Positions 15,535-24,342 of a DNA stretch of 36,429 nucleotides are shown piece after piece (position 1 is the first letter of the stretch; each line of letters begins with the position of its first letter). This DNA comes from Planctomycetota bacterium (GTDB lineage Bacteria; Planctomycetota; Phycisphaerae; WQYP01). A model generated the notes under the pieces. That model was not told the DNA's origin and did not search any database. It worked only from the letters and a program-made list of their open reading frames with translations. The stretch lies in the NCBI GenBank assembly GCA_021785435.1, contig JAJYFE010000035.1:1-36429 (forward strand), written 5' to 3'. The translations under genes and the position numbers were made by a program.

Positions 15535-17250
15535 TCACCGGATAAACCGCATTTTCCCGACATTGGGAATAATCGCCCATGGCACCTGGGGAAAAGGCCG
15601 AAATCCCGCGGGCCAATAAACCAGGAAAGCCTTCCCCAGCAGATAGCGCTGCGGCACCACGCCCACGGGTAGATGCAGTTGCCGGCGCAGCACGCGCTCG
15701 ACACGATTCCAGGCACGGCCGTCGTCACTGTCGTTGCTATTATCGCCGAGCACAAAATATTGCCCGGCCTTCAAAGTCAGCGGATGCCCCATGGTCCCCG
15801 TGCCCGGATAATTTTGCTCCGCGAGGGTCTGCGTATAGTAAATGTCGCGCCACAGCTGCAGATGACCCAGCGTACAGGGGCCGGTTGGATCGATAAACAC
15901 CCGCGGCATTTCCTGGCCCGTCATCCGTTCCTGTTCCGCCAGCGCGATGGCTTGCGCGAGCGTCCAGGAGGCGGAATATTGCAGAACCAATTGACCATTG
16001 AACCAGAACCGTGCCTCGTGATCGATATTGCTCAGGCTCAGGCTGTAGGGGAACCCGCTATGCAACCGGGCTATGGAACGATGGATGGACATCCTGTCGG
16101 CGGCAATATGCCTCCAGCGTGCGGAGGCCGAGCGCCACTGGAACAGCGTCAACCGTCCATCGTGCGCCAGGCGAACCCGCCAGCGGTTGCTGGCCGGGCC
16201 GAGAACAATGCGGAGCGCCGCGGCTGCCGACCTCGGCCGCCAGAGCATATGCACGAATAAATGGCCCACCAGCCGGCGCCCGCTCTGTGTGGCGTTGTAC
16301 CCGATGTTGTTGTACAGATAATCGCCCTCTTGTCGGAAGGCCAGACGACCGCGGGGGTTGGCGCCGGTGGGCGTAAAGCGAAGCACCGGTCCGTCGGTGA
16401 ACCAGTGCCCCGCGAATCGGCCGCCCCGCGCGGGAACCCAGGGGCTGGTCCAAATCCGCCCATTGGCCCGGACTTGACCCGCATTGACGGGGTAATAATC
16501 GTTGTCGTAAACCAGCTGGAGCATGGCCCGTTCCACGTCCGGCGGCTTGTGGGCGACTTGCCCATTGATGAAAACCTCTCCGCCGACGATTTCGACCGTT
16601 TCCCCCGGCAGACCGACCAGGCGTTTGATGAAATTTTCCTTGCCGCGCATCGGCTCACGGAACACGATGACATCCCAGCGCCGGGGTGGAAAAAGCGGGT
16701 AGAGGTATTTCATTACCAGGATACGATCGCCGTTATAGGCGTAGGGGAAAGCGTAGGTTTCCGCATAGGCGCCTCGGCCGCTTTGGACCGATTCCCTCCG
16801 ATAGATAATGGGCTTATCCGGCAGATCGCGCACCGGAATCTCTTCCCCGCAGTTGGGGCATCGGATGTGATAAGGCGCCGGCACGGTGAAGGGATTGGTC
16901 AGTTCGCCGTTTCTTAGATCGACCACTCCCCGTCCCGGCACCCATTGCACATCGACGTTGGCGTTCAGATTAAAACGGTAGCCACAGCTCGGGCAAATGA
17001 CACGAAAATGCGCTCCATTGAGCGTAGGGGCCATGGAGCCGGTGGGAATGACAAAGGCTTCCACACCGAACGTGCGGAAAGTGAAAGCCAGAATCAGCGC
17101 AAATAGCATCGTTTCCACGGTGTCCCGAAACTGGTGCCGCGAAGGGTGCGGCCGGCGCGGGGCCGAACGGCCGCAGGACGGCGCGGCGGCCGCCGGGGTT
17201 AGGTTTTGCGGCTGGTTCAGCGGCCGGTTATCGGCAGAATGGAAAGTCAT
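15535..17250 (-). CDS. lepB: Signal peptidase I with zinc ribbon and large inserted domain
   Basis: A 571-aa type I signal peptidase, which removes signal peptides at the outer face of the inner membrane. A membrane helix (about 45-62) leads to the Ser motif IPTGSMAPTL (Ser72). The Lys motif is FIKRLVGLPGE (Lys209), and GQYFVLGDNSNDSDDGR is the late conserved box. Between Ser and Lys sit two CPxCG pairs (Cys86/89 and Cys131/134), a probable zinc ribbon. Between the Lys box and the late box is an extra region of about 270 residues, with TLFQWRS and ARFWFNGQLVLQYS suggesting a beta-sandwich of laminin-G/concanavalin type. E. coli LepB is 324 aa. The ATG overlaps the lpdA stop in ATGA, so the two genes are translationally coupled. 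Confidence 0.92.
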   Translation of the reverse strand: MTFHSADNRPLNQPQNLTPAAAAPSCGRSAPRRPHPSRHQFRDTVETMLFALILAFTFRTFGVEAFVIPTGSMAPTLNGAHFRVICPSCGYRFNLNANVDVQWVPGRGVVDLRNGELTNPFTVPAPYHIRCPNCGEEIPVRDLPDKPIIYRRESVQSGRGAYAETYAFPYAYNGDRILVMKYLYPLFPPRRWDVIVFREPMRGKENFIKRLVGLPGETVEIVGGEVFINGQVAHKPPDVERAMLQLVYDNDYYPVNAGQVRANGRIWTSPWVPARGGRFAGHWFTDGPVLRFTPTGANPRGRLAFRQEGDYLYNNIGYNATQSGRRLVGHLFVHMLWRPRSAAAALRIVLGPASNRWRVRLAHDGRLTLFQWRSASARWRHIAADRMSIHRSIARLHSGFPYSLSLSNIDHEARFWFNGQLVLQYSASWTLAQAIALAEQERMTGQEMPRVFIDPTGPCTLGHLQLWRDIYYTQTLAEQNYPGTGTMGHPLTLKAGQYFVLGDNSNDSDDGRAWNRVERVLRRQLHLPVGVVPQRYLLGKAFLVYWPAGFRPFPQVPWAIIPNVGKMRFIR

Positions 17251-18656
17251 TTTTCACCTGCGGCATATTCCGCGGCCTCGGCGGCATCCAGAATGGCCTC
17301 CGTGAGCGTGGGATGGGCGTGAATGGTCTGCACAATTTCGGTCCGCGTCGCCTCCAGCCGCTTGGCCAAAACCAGCTCGCCCAAAATCTCCGTGGCCTCC
17401 GGACCGAGGATATGGGCGCCCAACAGCTCGCCATAGGGCCGGCCGAAGATTAGCTTCACGAATCCCTCGGTTTGACCGATCGCCTGCGCCTTGCCGTTAT
17501 TGGCGAAATTGTACCGGCCGACATCATAAACCAGGCCCTTTTCCCGGCACTGTTCTTCCGTCAAACCAACACTGGCCACCTGGGGATAACAATAGGTGCA
17601 GCCGGGCACCACGCTGTAATCCATTTCCCGCTGACTGACGCCGAACATGCGTTCTACGGCAATAGAGGCTTCCATGCTGCCCACGTGCGCCAGCCACGGC
17701 GGACCGATTACGTCGCCGGCGGCGTAAATGCCGGAGATTGAAGTTTGAAAGGTCTTGTCCACGGTAATCGCCCCGCGCTTCAAATCCGGCGTGATCGCGG
17801 AGGCGAAAAGATTCTCCACGTTGCCTGTGACCCCGACCGCCACCAGCACCACATCCGCTTCGACCGTGCGCCTCTCTTGGCGCGCCGCATCCAACAGCGT
17901 GACGGTGACCCCCGCCGGGCCAGCCTCCACTTTTTCCGTGCGGGTATCCGTATGGATAGCGATGCCGCGTTTCGCAAATACCATCCGCAGTCGCGTGCTG
18001 ATTTCCTCATCTTCGACCGGCAAAATCCGCGGCATTATTTCCACCAACGTCACCGCCGTGCCAAAGGCATTGTAGATATAGGCGAATTCCACCCCGATGG
18101 CGCCGGCCCCGATAATGAGCAGGCGGCGCGGAAGCTCCCGCAGGATCATGGCTTCGCGACTGGTGATGATGCGCCGGCCGTCCGGTTTTACACCCGGTAG
18201 ATCCTTGCTGCGCGCCCCGGTGCAGATCAGAATTTTTTCCGTCGCCAACGTGTCGGTCGTCTGCCCCTGCGCGTCGCGCACTTCCACCTGCTTCCCAGCC
18301 GTGACGAATCCCCTGCCGGTAAAACGGGCGACCTGGTGTTTCTTGAAAAGAAATTCGATGCCCTGGCTTAGCGTGCTGGCGACACCCCGGCTGCGGGCGA
18401 TAATCTTGTTCCATTGCAGTTTGGAGCGGTCGATCTGCAGGCCGTAACCAGTGGCGGTCTGCATCATGGCCGCAAAAAGGTGGGCATCCTGAATCAGGGC
18501 CTTGGTGGGAATGCAGCCCCAGTTCAGGCAGATTCCACCCAGTTCAGCCCGTTCCACGCAGGCCACTTTTTTCCCCAGGCGCGCGGCCCGGACGGCGGCC
18601 ACGTACCCGGCCGGCCCGGAACCAATGATGACGAGATCAAATTTTCCCTGAGCCAC
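17247..18656 (-). CDS. lpdA: Dihydrolipoyl dehydrogenase
   Basis: A 469-aa FAD/NAD disulfide oxidoreductase, the E3 of 2-oxoacid dehydrogenase complexes. Visible: FAD motif VIIGSGPAGYVAAV, redox pair GGICLNWGCIPTK (Cys43/Cys48), NAD motif LLIIGAGAIGVEFAYIY, the second FAD motif IYAAGDVIG, and the C-terminal catalytic His in HAHPTLTEAILDA. The GTG at 18654-18656 has GGAG six bases before it. E1 and E2 genes are absent from the window. It overlaps lepB by 4 bp, an unusual pairing. Confidence 0.95.
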   Translation of the reverse strand: MAQGKFDLVIIGSGPAGYVAAVRAARLGKKVACVERAELGGICLNWGCIPTKALIQDAHLFAAMMQTATGYGLQIDRSKLQWNKIIARSRGVASTLSQGIEFLFKKHQVARFTGRGFVTAGKQVEVRDAQGQTTDTLATEKILICTGARSKDLPGVKPDGRRIITSREAMILRELPRRLLIIGAGAIGVEFAYIYNAFGTAVTLVEIMPRILPVEDEEISTRLRMVFAKRGIAIHTDTRTEKVEAGPAGVTVTLLDAARQERRTVEADVVLVAVGVTGNVENLFASAITPDLKRGAITVDKTFQTSISGIYAAGDVIGPPWLAHVGSMEASIAVERMFGVSQREMDYSVVPGCTYCYPQVASVGLTEEQCREKGLVYDVGRYNFANNGKAQAIGQTEGFVKLIFGRPYGELLGAHILGPEATEILGELVLAKRLEATRTEIVQTIHAHPTLTEAILDAAEAAEYAAGEK

Positions 18657-18743
18657 CGGTTACTCCAGCGCAAACCATTATTTTAGTCCCGCGGCGTTGG
18701 GCGGCAAGGCGCCCAAAGGCCGGGACCCGAATAACCTGCCGGT

Positions 18744-19380
18744 TCAGGTGGGCGTCGGGACGGCTCTGTAGTTCCATTTTGGGAGGAACTTGACGTGGCC
18801 CCATCGCCTTGACTTTCCGCGCCTTGCGTTTGACGTAACCCTGCCTCTTGAGCAATGGTTTGCCCCCCGCTTGCCAGCTCGCCGCGGGCCGAGTCGGCTA
18901 CGGAGACCAACATCGTTCCGCCAGTTGATGGCTGATCCCACGCCGCGTCAGATCGGTTCACTTCAGCTCTTCGCCCCTCGGGTCGCCGGCGGGGTGCTGC
19001 GGCAGCACCTGTCCCGATAGATCGGGATTGCCCTCCACCTGCGGGCCAACGTCGATCCATGGCCTGCACCCACCCCCTTCTTTGCCGCCGTAGCGACTCG
19101 CAGATCGGACCCGGTCGCCGGCCAGATCATCCCGCTGTTTCAACTCTACACGCCCCTGTTGAATGGTCTTGGGCCCGCGATCCAGCACCTGGCTGATGCA
19201 TTCCAGGCCGCCGTACCCCAGCTTCGCCGCCTCCACCGCCGCGCAACGCCGTCGATCTTTTTCCGAGGGCCACTCGTACCGCCGCTGCATCATCCGTTCT
19301 GCTTCAATGGGATAGGTTTACATGGCGCCGTCCTTGGTGCGGTCCTTATCGAAGTACGCCGCTTTCGCAGTTTGGTCCAT
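18744..19380 (-). pseudogene. ISAzo13-type transposase remnant, internally deleted
   Basis: The frame opens with ATG at 19378-19380 (AAYFDKDRTKDGAM), meets TAA at 19318-19320, then continues in frame as EKDRRRCAAVEAAKLGYGGL and GPKTIQQGRVEL. Further down is GDPRGEELK, a TGA where the family has Trp, and TDLTRRGISHQLAE. In another frame follow LLKRQGYVKRKARKVKAMG and, directly joined, HVKFLPKWNYRAVP. These match the N-terminal half and the extreme C-terminal PKWNY motif of the ISAzo13/Rhodopirellula transposase family as I know it. The whole central DDE catalytic region of about 200 residues is missing. No terminal inverted repeats could be fixed by eye. It is clearly non-functional. Confidence 0.75.
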
Positions 19381-20452
19381 CTACTATATTTCGGGAGGTT
19401 ATTCCGGCGCCGGGATGCAGACGCCGCTTTACCCACATTGACAGCCTGAGCCAGCGTGGGTCCCCGCCCCGGTACGGATCCGCCCACTATCCTGAAAATG
19501 GGGCGTGGAGGTGCTGCCCGGACCACCACGTCCGACAAGTCCTTATCTTTACCCATATCTTAAGATCGACTTTTTCCGATTTCAGGAGAACCGAAAGGCG
19601 TGCTTTCACGGGCCTTTTAAGATGGCGTAGGGTTTTTCACACCCGCAGAAATAAAGGCGGGGGGCAAAAATTCGCCCCGCAATCGCGCTTTCCGATAGAT
19701 TCGATCGTTTGCGCTCCCAAAAAGATCAGTGGTTTCCAGGATTTTGGCAGCTCCATCACGGTGCTTTAGCCCCGGTGCTTTTCGTAGACACCGCTGGGGC
19801 GTCTAAAACCGCGCCTCGCCAGGCGCTGGTGCTTCAGGGTTGGGTGCGTCGCGTACGGCTGGCCACTGCGAGTGGACCGGCTTTCCGCGGCCGCGGGATA
19901 GGGCCGGTGGCAGGGTACTGGCGGGTAAAGTTGGCGGGTGGGGCGTCCCAAGATGGCCAAGCGTGCCAAGGCGGCCACGTTTTCACAACAGCATGTTAGT
20001 TGCGGGAAAACGTTCAAGGAAAAACTCACCATCGCTGTTTCGCTGCGGTGTTATTGTTTTAATATTTCACTTTTGGCTTGAGTTGGCACGTTCGGGAGGT
20101 GGGTATCGGGTGGTCAGGGAACAGGGGCTGGCGGGCAGCGGAATTCGGAGGCGGCGCTGGGCTCTGCGCCGGGTCCGCCATAGCCGGTCCGCCCTTGGGT
20201 GGACCCGCGGTGGGGCGGACACCCCTGGGGGCGGGCGAGGCGGTGGCTATGAAGAAGCTATAGGTGGGGTGCGGGTGCGATAATGGGATTTGAGGCTGCG
20301 GCGGTGCGCGGAGCGGTGTGGCGCGGATTGCGGCGTGCCGTGGTCCACAGGGGCGGGCGAGGCGCCCGCGTTACCGACGGCCCCGAAAAAGTTCACGCCC
20401 GATTCGGGGATTGTATATTTCGGCGCTGGCAGGTTTTTCTTGTAAGGACTCG
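19381..20452. other. Gene-free kilobase
   Basis: No reading frame here has family character on either strand. Present are a repeat-like phrase CACGGTGCTTTAGCCCCGGTG near 19758-19780, a hairpin GCGGGG/CCCCGC near 19656-19680, an AT-rich patch at 20050-20075, and two copies of GGGGCGGGCGAGGCG near 20229 and 20350. It probably contains further eroded insertion-element or gene debris. Confidence 0.45.
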
Positions 20453-20731
20453 CTATCGCCAATCGCGGGTATAGTCAGCGTTTTCTTCGAATAATTCGTC
20501 GACTATTTGACGAATCTTCGGCAAAGTGAGGATAGCGCCCGTCAATGGATCAGCCTGCACCGCCTGATGAACCATACGCCGATCTTTCCGCATAACACCG
20601 TTAACCGCCAGTTCATGCAGATGGATGTACGGCGACATTACCGCCGCCAATTGAGTGGGAATTCGCCCCATGCGGCAGGGGAAAATACCGTTGCGGCCGG
20701 CAACGCACGGAACTTCCACCATGGCCAACCT
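20453..20731 (-). pseudogene. C-terminal fragment of a GH4 family glycosidase
   Basis: About 93 codons read MVEVPCVAGRNGIFPC, GRIPTQLAAVMSPYIHLHEL, AVQADPLTGAILTLPKI and VDELFEENADY. This is the end of the GH4 (NAD-dependent alpha-galactosidase/alpha-glucuronidase) family, with the VEVPC and D-P-L-T-x-A motifs. The other 350 or so residues, including the NAD-binding domain, are absent. At its 5' edge (about 20731) it is joined to a DUF433-like fragment in another frame. Confidence 0.75.
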
Positions 20732-20737
20732 CCCCCG

Positions 20738-20950
20738 ACGGTATGAAACAACGGTTGCTCAACGAGCTCGCGGAAAAAGTCGATGGCCGCCCGGACGTTG
20801 GCCGCGGCGACACCATAATCCGCCTCTATCCGCTCCTCACTGGCCTCCGCGGATAACCCGCCCAGGATTCGCGCCACTGGCACGCGACTGCCGCGAATGA
20901 AATGACCGGTTTGCCGTGGTAGATGGCGGAATTGGCCTCGATGCAGTCAT
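20738..20950 (-). pseudogene. DUF433 antitoxin-like gene broken by a 5-bp tandem duplication
   Basis: The first part reads IEANSAIYHGKPVI; after a frame change the rest reads RGSRVPVARILGGLSAEASE, RIEADYGVAAANVRAAIDFF and RELVEQ. This is the DUF433 fold (HGKP-x-I-x-G-T-R-I-P-V), usually an antitoxin or DNA-binding partner of a PIN-like toxin. The break is exactly at a duplicated AATGA at 20896-20900/20901-20905. Removing one copy restores PVIRGSRVPV. No clear start codon is left, and no toxin gene follows; GH4 debris does. Confidence 0.8.
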
Positions 20951-20993
20951 TTATGCCGGCACCTTTCCCCAACCACGCTATCCCTCATATCGC

Positions 20994-21347
20994 TTATATC
21001 GCTTCGCCGCCCTGGGTGCCGTCGCTGACGCGCACGACATTCTCCAACGGCAGCACGAATATTTTACCGTCGCCCACCTGGCCCTTACCTCCCGGCCCGC
21101 TGCGCGCCGCCTTGACGATGGCGTCGATCGTGGGCTGGACGAAGTTGTCATTCACGGCGATATCCAGCCGCACCTTGCGGATCAGGTTCACCTGCATGGG
21201 CTGGCCGCGGAAGTATTCCGTGTGCCCTTTTTGCCTTCCGTAGCCCTGCACGTCCGCGACGGTCAGACGAAACACCTCCACCTCGCTTAACGCCTGTTTG
21301 ACCGCTTCCAGCCGAAAGGGTTGAATAATCGCCACGATCCACTTCAT
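20994..21347 (-). CDS. glnB: Nitrogen regulatory protein P-II
   Basis: A 117-aa PII signal protein that senses 2-oxoglutarate and ATP/ADP. Conserved: MKWIVAIIQPFRLEAVKQAL, the T-loop start GYGRQKGHTEYFRGQ, and the B-loop VGDGKIFVLPLENVVRV. The residue at position 51, the uridylylated Tyr of E. coli GlnB, is Met here. A few extra residues (RSGPGGKGQ) lie before the B-loop glycine. The ATG at 21347 has AGGAG upstream; a longer frame has no support. No amtB or glnA is next to it, unlike most glnK genes. Loss of Tyr51 implies regulation without uridylylation, or at another residue such as Tyr45. Confidence 0.93.
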   Translation of the reverse strand: MKWIVAIIQPFRLEAVKQALSEVEVFRLTVADVQGYGRQKGHTEYFRGQPMQVNLIRKVRLDIAVNDNFVQPTIDAIVKAARSGPGGKGQVGDGKIFVLPLENVVRVSDGTQGGEAI

Positions 21348-21485
21348 AAGGCCACTCCTCGCTTGCACACGGCTTTCAGAATAGCACCCGAGCGTTTTAA
21401 CGCAAGGCCCACCCGGCATTTTCGTTTTCAATGGGGGTGCCGGATGGAATCGGCTTAAACGCCAAGCCGTGTCTTCATCGCAGCG

Positions 21486-21506
21486 GGTCGTCGCAGGCGA
21501 CTAAAC
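21486..21506 (-). repeat. GTTTAGTCGCC-type repeat
   Basis: A divergent copy of the short palindromic family (GTCGCCTGCGACGAC) in the gap between Ldh and glnB. Confidence 0.5.
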
Positions 21507-21554
21507 TTGGCGACAGCGCCGGTTACACCGCGCCTGCACACAAAAGGGCGCCTC

Positions 21555-21610
21555 TGGTCACTGGTCACTGGTCACTGGTCACTGGTCACTGGTCACTGGT
21601 CACTGGTCAC
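21555..21610. repeat. Eight perfect tandem copies of TGGTCAC
   Basis: Eight uninterrupted 7-bp units, followed by degenerate ones (TGCGTCAC, TTCAGTGGTCACC) that run into the 3' end of the Ldh-family gene, whose stop codon is at 21622-21624. The last codons of that gene (SCGDH) are built from the same repeat. No spacers, so not CRISPR. Confidence 0.95.
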
Positions 21611-21621
21611 TGCGTCACTGT

Positions 21622-22695
21622 TCAGTGGTCACCGCATGAAGGCGACGCGGGGGCCAGGTCAAATGGAACACCGTATTGCCGGGCCAGGCGCTGCAAATCC
21701 TGCACGGTGGCGGCGCTTAAAGCCAGCCCCTGGCGCTGATTCTCAACGGCACACCGCGCGGCGCGCTCGCCGGGAATCAAAATCTCCTGAACTCCCGCCC
21801 GCCGGCGACAAGCCTTAAGGCGATCGATCGTCTGATCGATGCGGCGCTTAAACTCGGCGGGATCCAGAAACGCGGCGATGTCGAGCAGACAAAAAAAATG
21901 CCCGACATTTTGCTGACGATCCATATGCTTGTACATTGAACCAATATCCGGTCCGATGGCGGAGCCGCTTAGCACGCCGGAAAGCACTTCGACCAAAAGG
22001 GCCAGGGCGTAGCCTTTGTGGCCGGCCATCGGCAGCACCGCCCCGGCCAGCGCAGCGGCGGCATCCGTGGTAGGGTTGCCGTCGGAGTCGATCGCCCAGC
22101 CGAGAGGAATGGGGCGGCCCTCCCGCTGGGCGGCGATAATGTTGCCGCGGGCCACGATGGAAGAGGACAGATCGATCGTCGCCACAAAACCCCGGCCGGT
22201 CGGAAGAACACACGCGATAGGATTGGTGCCAAAGAAAGCCTCGCTGGAGCCTTCGGGCGGCAGCGCGGGTTCGCAAGTGGTGCTCGCCAGAAGAATCACC
22301 TGCTGCGCGGCAAGGCGCCGACCATAATAACCCAGGACGCCGAAATGTTGGCTCTGACGAATGGTGGCCGCGGCTACGCCGTGCGTTTGGGCCAGGGGCA
22401 GCAGCGTCGCGAGGGTTTTGACCGCCTGCACCTGGCCCAACCCATTGCCGGCATCTACGGAAAGCACCGCCGGCCGGCGGTGCTCAACACGCAACGGAGC
22501 GTCGGGATCTATCAATTTCTTTTCGATGCGCTCCAGGTAAATCGCCAGTCGGGATAGACCATGCGTGGCCTTGCCGTGCAGGTCCGCATCCACCAGCGCT
22601 TCGGCCAGCAACTGCGCATCCGCCGGGGGAACTCCGGCAGCCACGGCCAGCCGAGCAGCAAGCGTGATCAGATGGTCCGGTTCATAACGGGCCAT
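21622..22695 (-). CDS. Ldh-family 2-hydroxyacid dehydrogenase (malate/sulfolactate type)
   Basis: A 357-aa NAD(P)-dependent oxidoreductase of the malate/L-lactate dehydrogenase superfamily, which also includes (R)-sulfolactate dehydrogenase ComC, ureidoglycolate dehydrogenase and 2,3-diketogulonate reductase. Seen: catalytic HGKATHGLSRL (His45), SQHFGVLGYYGRRL, FFGTNPIACVLP, and AGHKGYALALLVEVLSGVLSG. The start follows the family pattern. The C-terminus ends in repeat-derived residues. It is the last gene of the minus-strand operon, 260 bp after the UxaA-type large subunit; the gap carries a dispersed repeat. Beside a SuyAB-like pair a sulfolactate dehydrogenase role is attractive but unproven. 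Confidence 0.85.
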   Translation of the reverse strand: MARYEPDHLITLAARLAVAAGVPPADAQLLAEALVDADLHGKATHGLSRLAIYLERIEKKLIDPDAPLRVEHRRPAVLSVDAGNGLGQVQAVKTLATLLPLAQTHGVAAATIRQSQHFGVLGYYGRRLAAQQVILLASTTCEPALPPEGSSEAFFGTNPIACVLPTGRGFVATIDLSSSIVARGNIIAAQREGRPIPLGWAIDSDGNPTTDAAAALAGAVLPMAGHKGYALALLVEVLSGVLSGSAIGPDIGSMYKHMDRQQNVGHFFCLLDIAAFLDPAEFKRRIDQTIDRLKACRRRAGVQEILIPGERAARCAVENQRQGLALSAATVQDLQRLARQYGVPFDLAPASPSCGDH

Positions 22696-22804
22696 GAAGA
22701 ACTTTCAGCTTTCAGCGGTCAGCGACGGAGGCTCCTCGCCAAGTTCCAGCGTTCCGGTACTGGAGCCGGCCAGTGGCATCCTGCTCCCGTCCTTGGAATC
22801 TGAA

Positions 22805-22864
22805 TCCTGTTTTCATCGGTTCACCGCGCTAAAGGTCGCCGTAGCGACTCTTCGACACGGTGCT
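22805..22864 (-). repeat. About 58-bp dispersed repeat, copy 2
   Basis: Inverted relative to 9262-9319, with only a few mismatches. It contains GAGTCGCTACGGCGAC at the core. Both copies give the same conceptual peptide FTALKVAVATLRHGA in one frame, which is repeat sequence and not a protein. Confidence 0.85.
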
Positions 22865-22958
22865 CTGGTGCGGTGCTCAAGCACGGTGCTTGCCGTTGCA
22901 TGTCTTCCCCGCCGCTGATTCCCAGTCCCTACTGCTACCCCCTGAAACTTAAGTTAAA

Positions 22959-24122
22959 TTACGCGCTGCGATACAGTTTCGTCAGGACAAATTCGCGGTG
23001 TCCCAGCGCCTCGGCCGCGGTCAGGCGGCCATTGCAGGTTCGCAACATCACTTCCAGCAATTTATCGCCCGCCTGGTCGATGGTCATTTCACCGCGCAGA
23101 ATCGCTGACACATCCAGGTCGATATGCTCGCTCATGGTGGAACAGGTCAGGGGATTAGCGGACAGTTTGATCACCGGCAAAATCGGATGGCCGACGATAT
23201 TGCCCTGGCCGGTCGGGAACAGGTGCACCACCGCGCCCGATGCCGCCCACAGGGTTACGGCCTCAGCCGCGGCGGAGGAAGTGTCCATAAACCACAGGCC
23301 CTTGCCGGCGGGAGCCTCGGCCGGTTCAAGCACGCCGACAAATTTGGTTTTTCGGCCGAGCTTTTCGATGTTGCCCATCGCTTTTTCCTCGATCGTTGTC
23401 AAACCGCCGCGGATGTTGCCTTTGGTCGGCTGGGACTCGGAAAGATCGTTGGTTTTTTCCTTCAGGACGAGATCGTTGTAATTGTTCCAGACCTTCATGA
23501 ACGCCGCGGCCACCTGGGCGTTGACAGCCTTGGAGGCAACAATATGCTCACCGCCGGTCAGCTCGGTGGTTTCGCCGAAGGAGGCGGTGGCGCCCAGGGC
23601 CACACTTTTATCGATCACGTTGCCGACGGTTGGGCACGAAGCCAGCCCGGTGGTCGTGTCCGATTCGCCGCACTTGACGGAAATATACAGTTCGTTGAGT
23701 GCGCAAATCTGGCGTTGCAGTTCCCCCGCGGCTTGCACAAAATCTTTGGCTTTTCGCGAGGCCATGGCGACGGCCTGCAGATCGCCATAGCGCTCAATCG
23801 AAAATCCCGCCACGGGTTTGCCCGTCTTGGCGATGCCGTCCACGATGCGCTGCGTCCAGCCCGGTTCGATGCCGATGACCACACAGGCGGCAACATTGGG
23901 ATTGGCGCCCGTGCCGATCATCGTGCGGAAGAACAGTTCGAGGTCCTCCCCGAACTGCAGCCGGCCGTAGGCATGGGGCAAAGCCAGCGTGCCCTTGATG
24001 TGGGCGGCGACGGCCTCGCAGGCGGCGTTGGAAATATCATCCACGGGCAGAATCACCACGTGGTTACGAATGCCGACGCGCCCGTTTTCGCGCCGGAAAC
24101 CTTGGAAAGTTGGAGGATTCAT
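22959..24122 (-). CDS. UxaA-family lyase, large subunit (SuyB-like)
   Basis: A 387-aa protein of the altronate/galactarate dehydratase C-terminal family. Motifs: [96 protein letters not shown]-type segment [12 protein letters not shown], and [11 protein letters not shown]. Single-chain altronate dehydratases are about 490-500 aa with an N-terminal SAF domain; here that domain is the separate gene upstream. Split pairs include (2R)-sulfolactate sulfo-lyase SuyAB (subunits of roughly 8 and 42 kDa), which makes pyruvate and sulfite. The ATG at 24122 has AAAAGGAG upstream; a longer frame to 24317 is not supported. The substrate is inferred from architecture and context only. Confidence 0.85.
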   Translation of the reverse strand: MNPPTFQGFRRENGRVGIRNHVVILPVDDISNAACEAVAAHIKGTLALPHAYGRLQFGEDLELFFRTMIGTGANPNVAACVVIGIEPGWTQRIVDGIAKTGKPVAGFSIERYGDLQAVAMASRKAKDFVQAAGELQRQICALNELYISVKCGESDTTTGLASCPTVGNVIDKSVALGATASFGETTELTGGEHIVASKAVNAQVAAAFMKVWNNYNDLVLKEKTNDLSESQPTKGNIRGGLTTIEEKAMGNIEKLGRKTKFVGVLEPAEAPAGKGLWFMDTSSAAAEAVTLWAASGAVVHLFPTGQGNIVGHPILPVIKLSANPLTCSTMSEHIDLDVSAILRGEMTIDQAGDKLLEVMLRTCNGRLTAAEALGHREFVLTKLYRSA

Positions 24123-24342
24123 GGTACTCGTACTCCTTTTCTGGTAAGTTCCGCCATCCCCGTAACACATTCCGTAACCGTTCGCAGGCCCGCGTCTGGT
24201 CCCGCGCTGCAGTTCAGTCGCCTGCAGCGACGGGTGGGGATGCGCCAACCGCTCCAGCGCGTGAACGGTTACGACCTTTCCGGTCCATCGAGACGGCCCA
24301 CGTTTTTCCTTCTCCACAGGCGCCTCGCGCCGGTGGGCAAAA

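Noticed and set aside
19381-20452. Possible protein on the minus strand near 19766-20032
   Set aside because: Composition is that of repeat-rich spacer, with no motif, no start signal and no family pattern.
21555-21610. Tandem array as a CRISPR
   Set aside because: The 7-bp units are adjacent with no spacers, and no cas gene is in the window.
22694-22918. Small plus-strand frame sharing a peptide with the 9.3-kb region
   Set aside because: The shared peptide comes from the 58-bp dispersed repeat, not from a gene.
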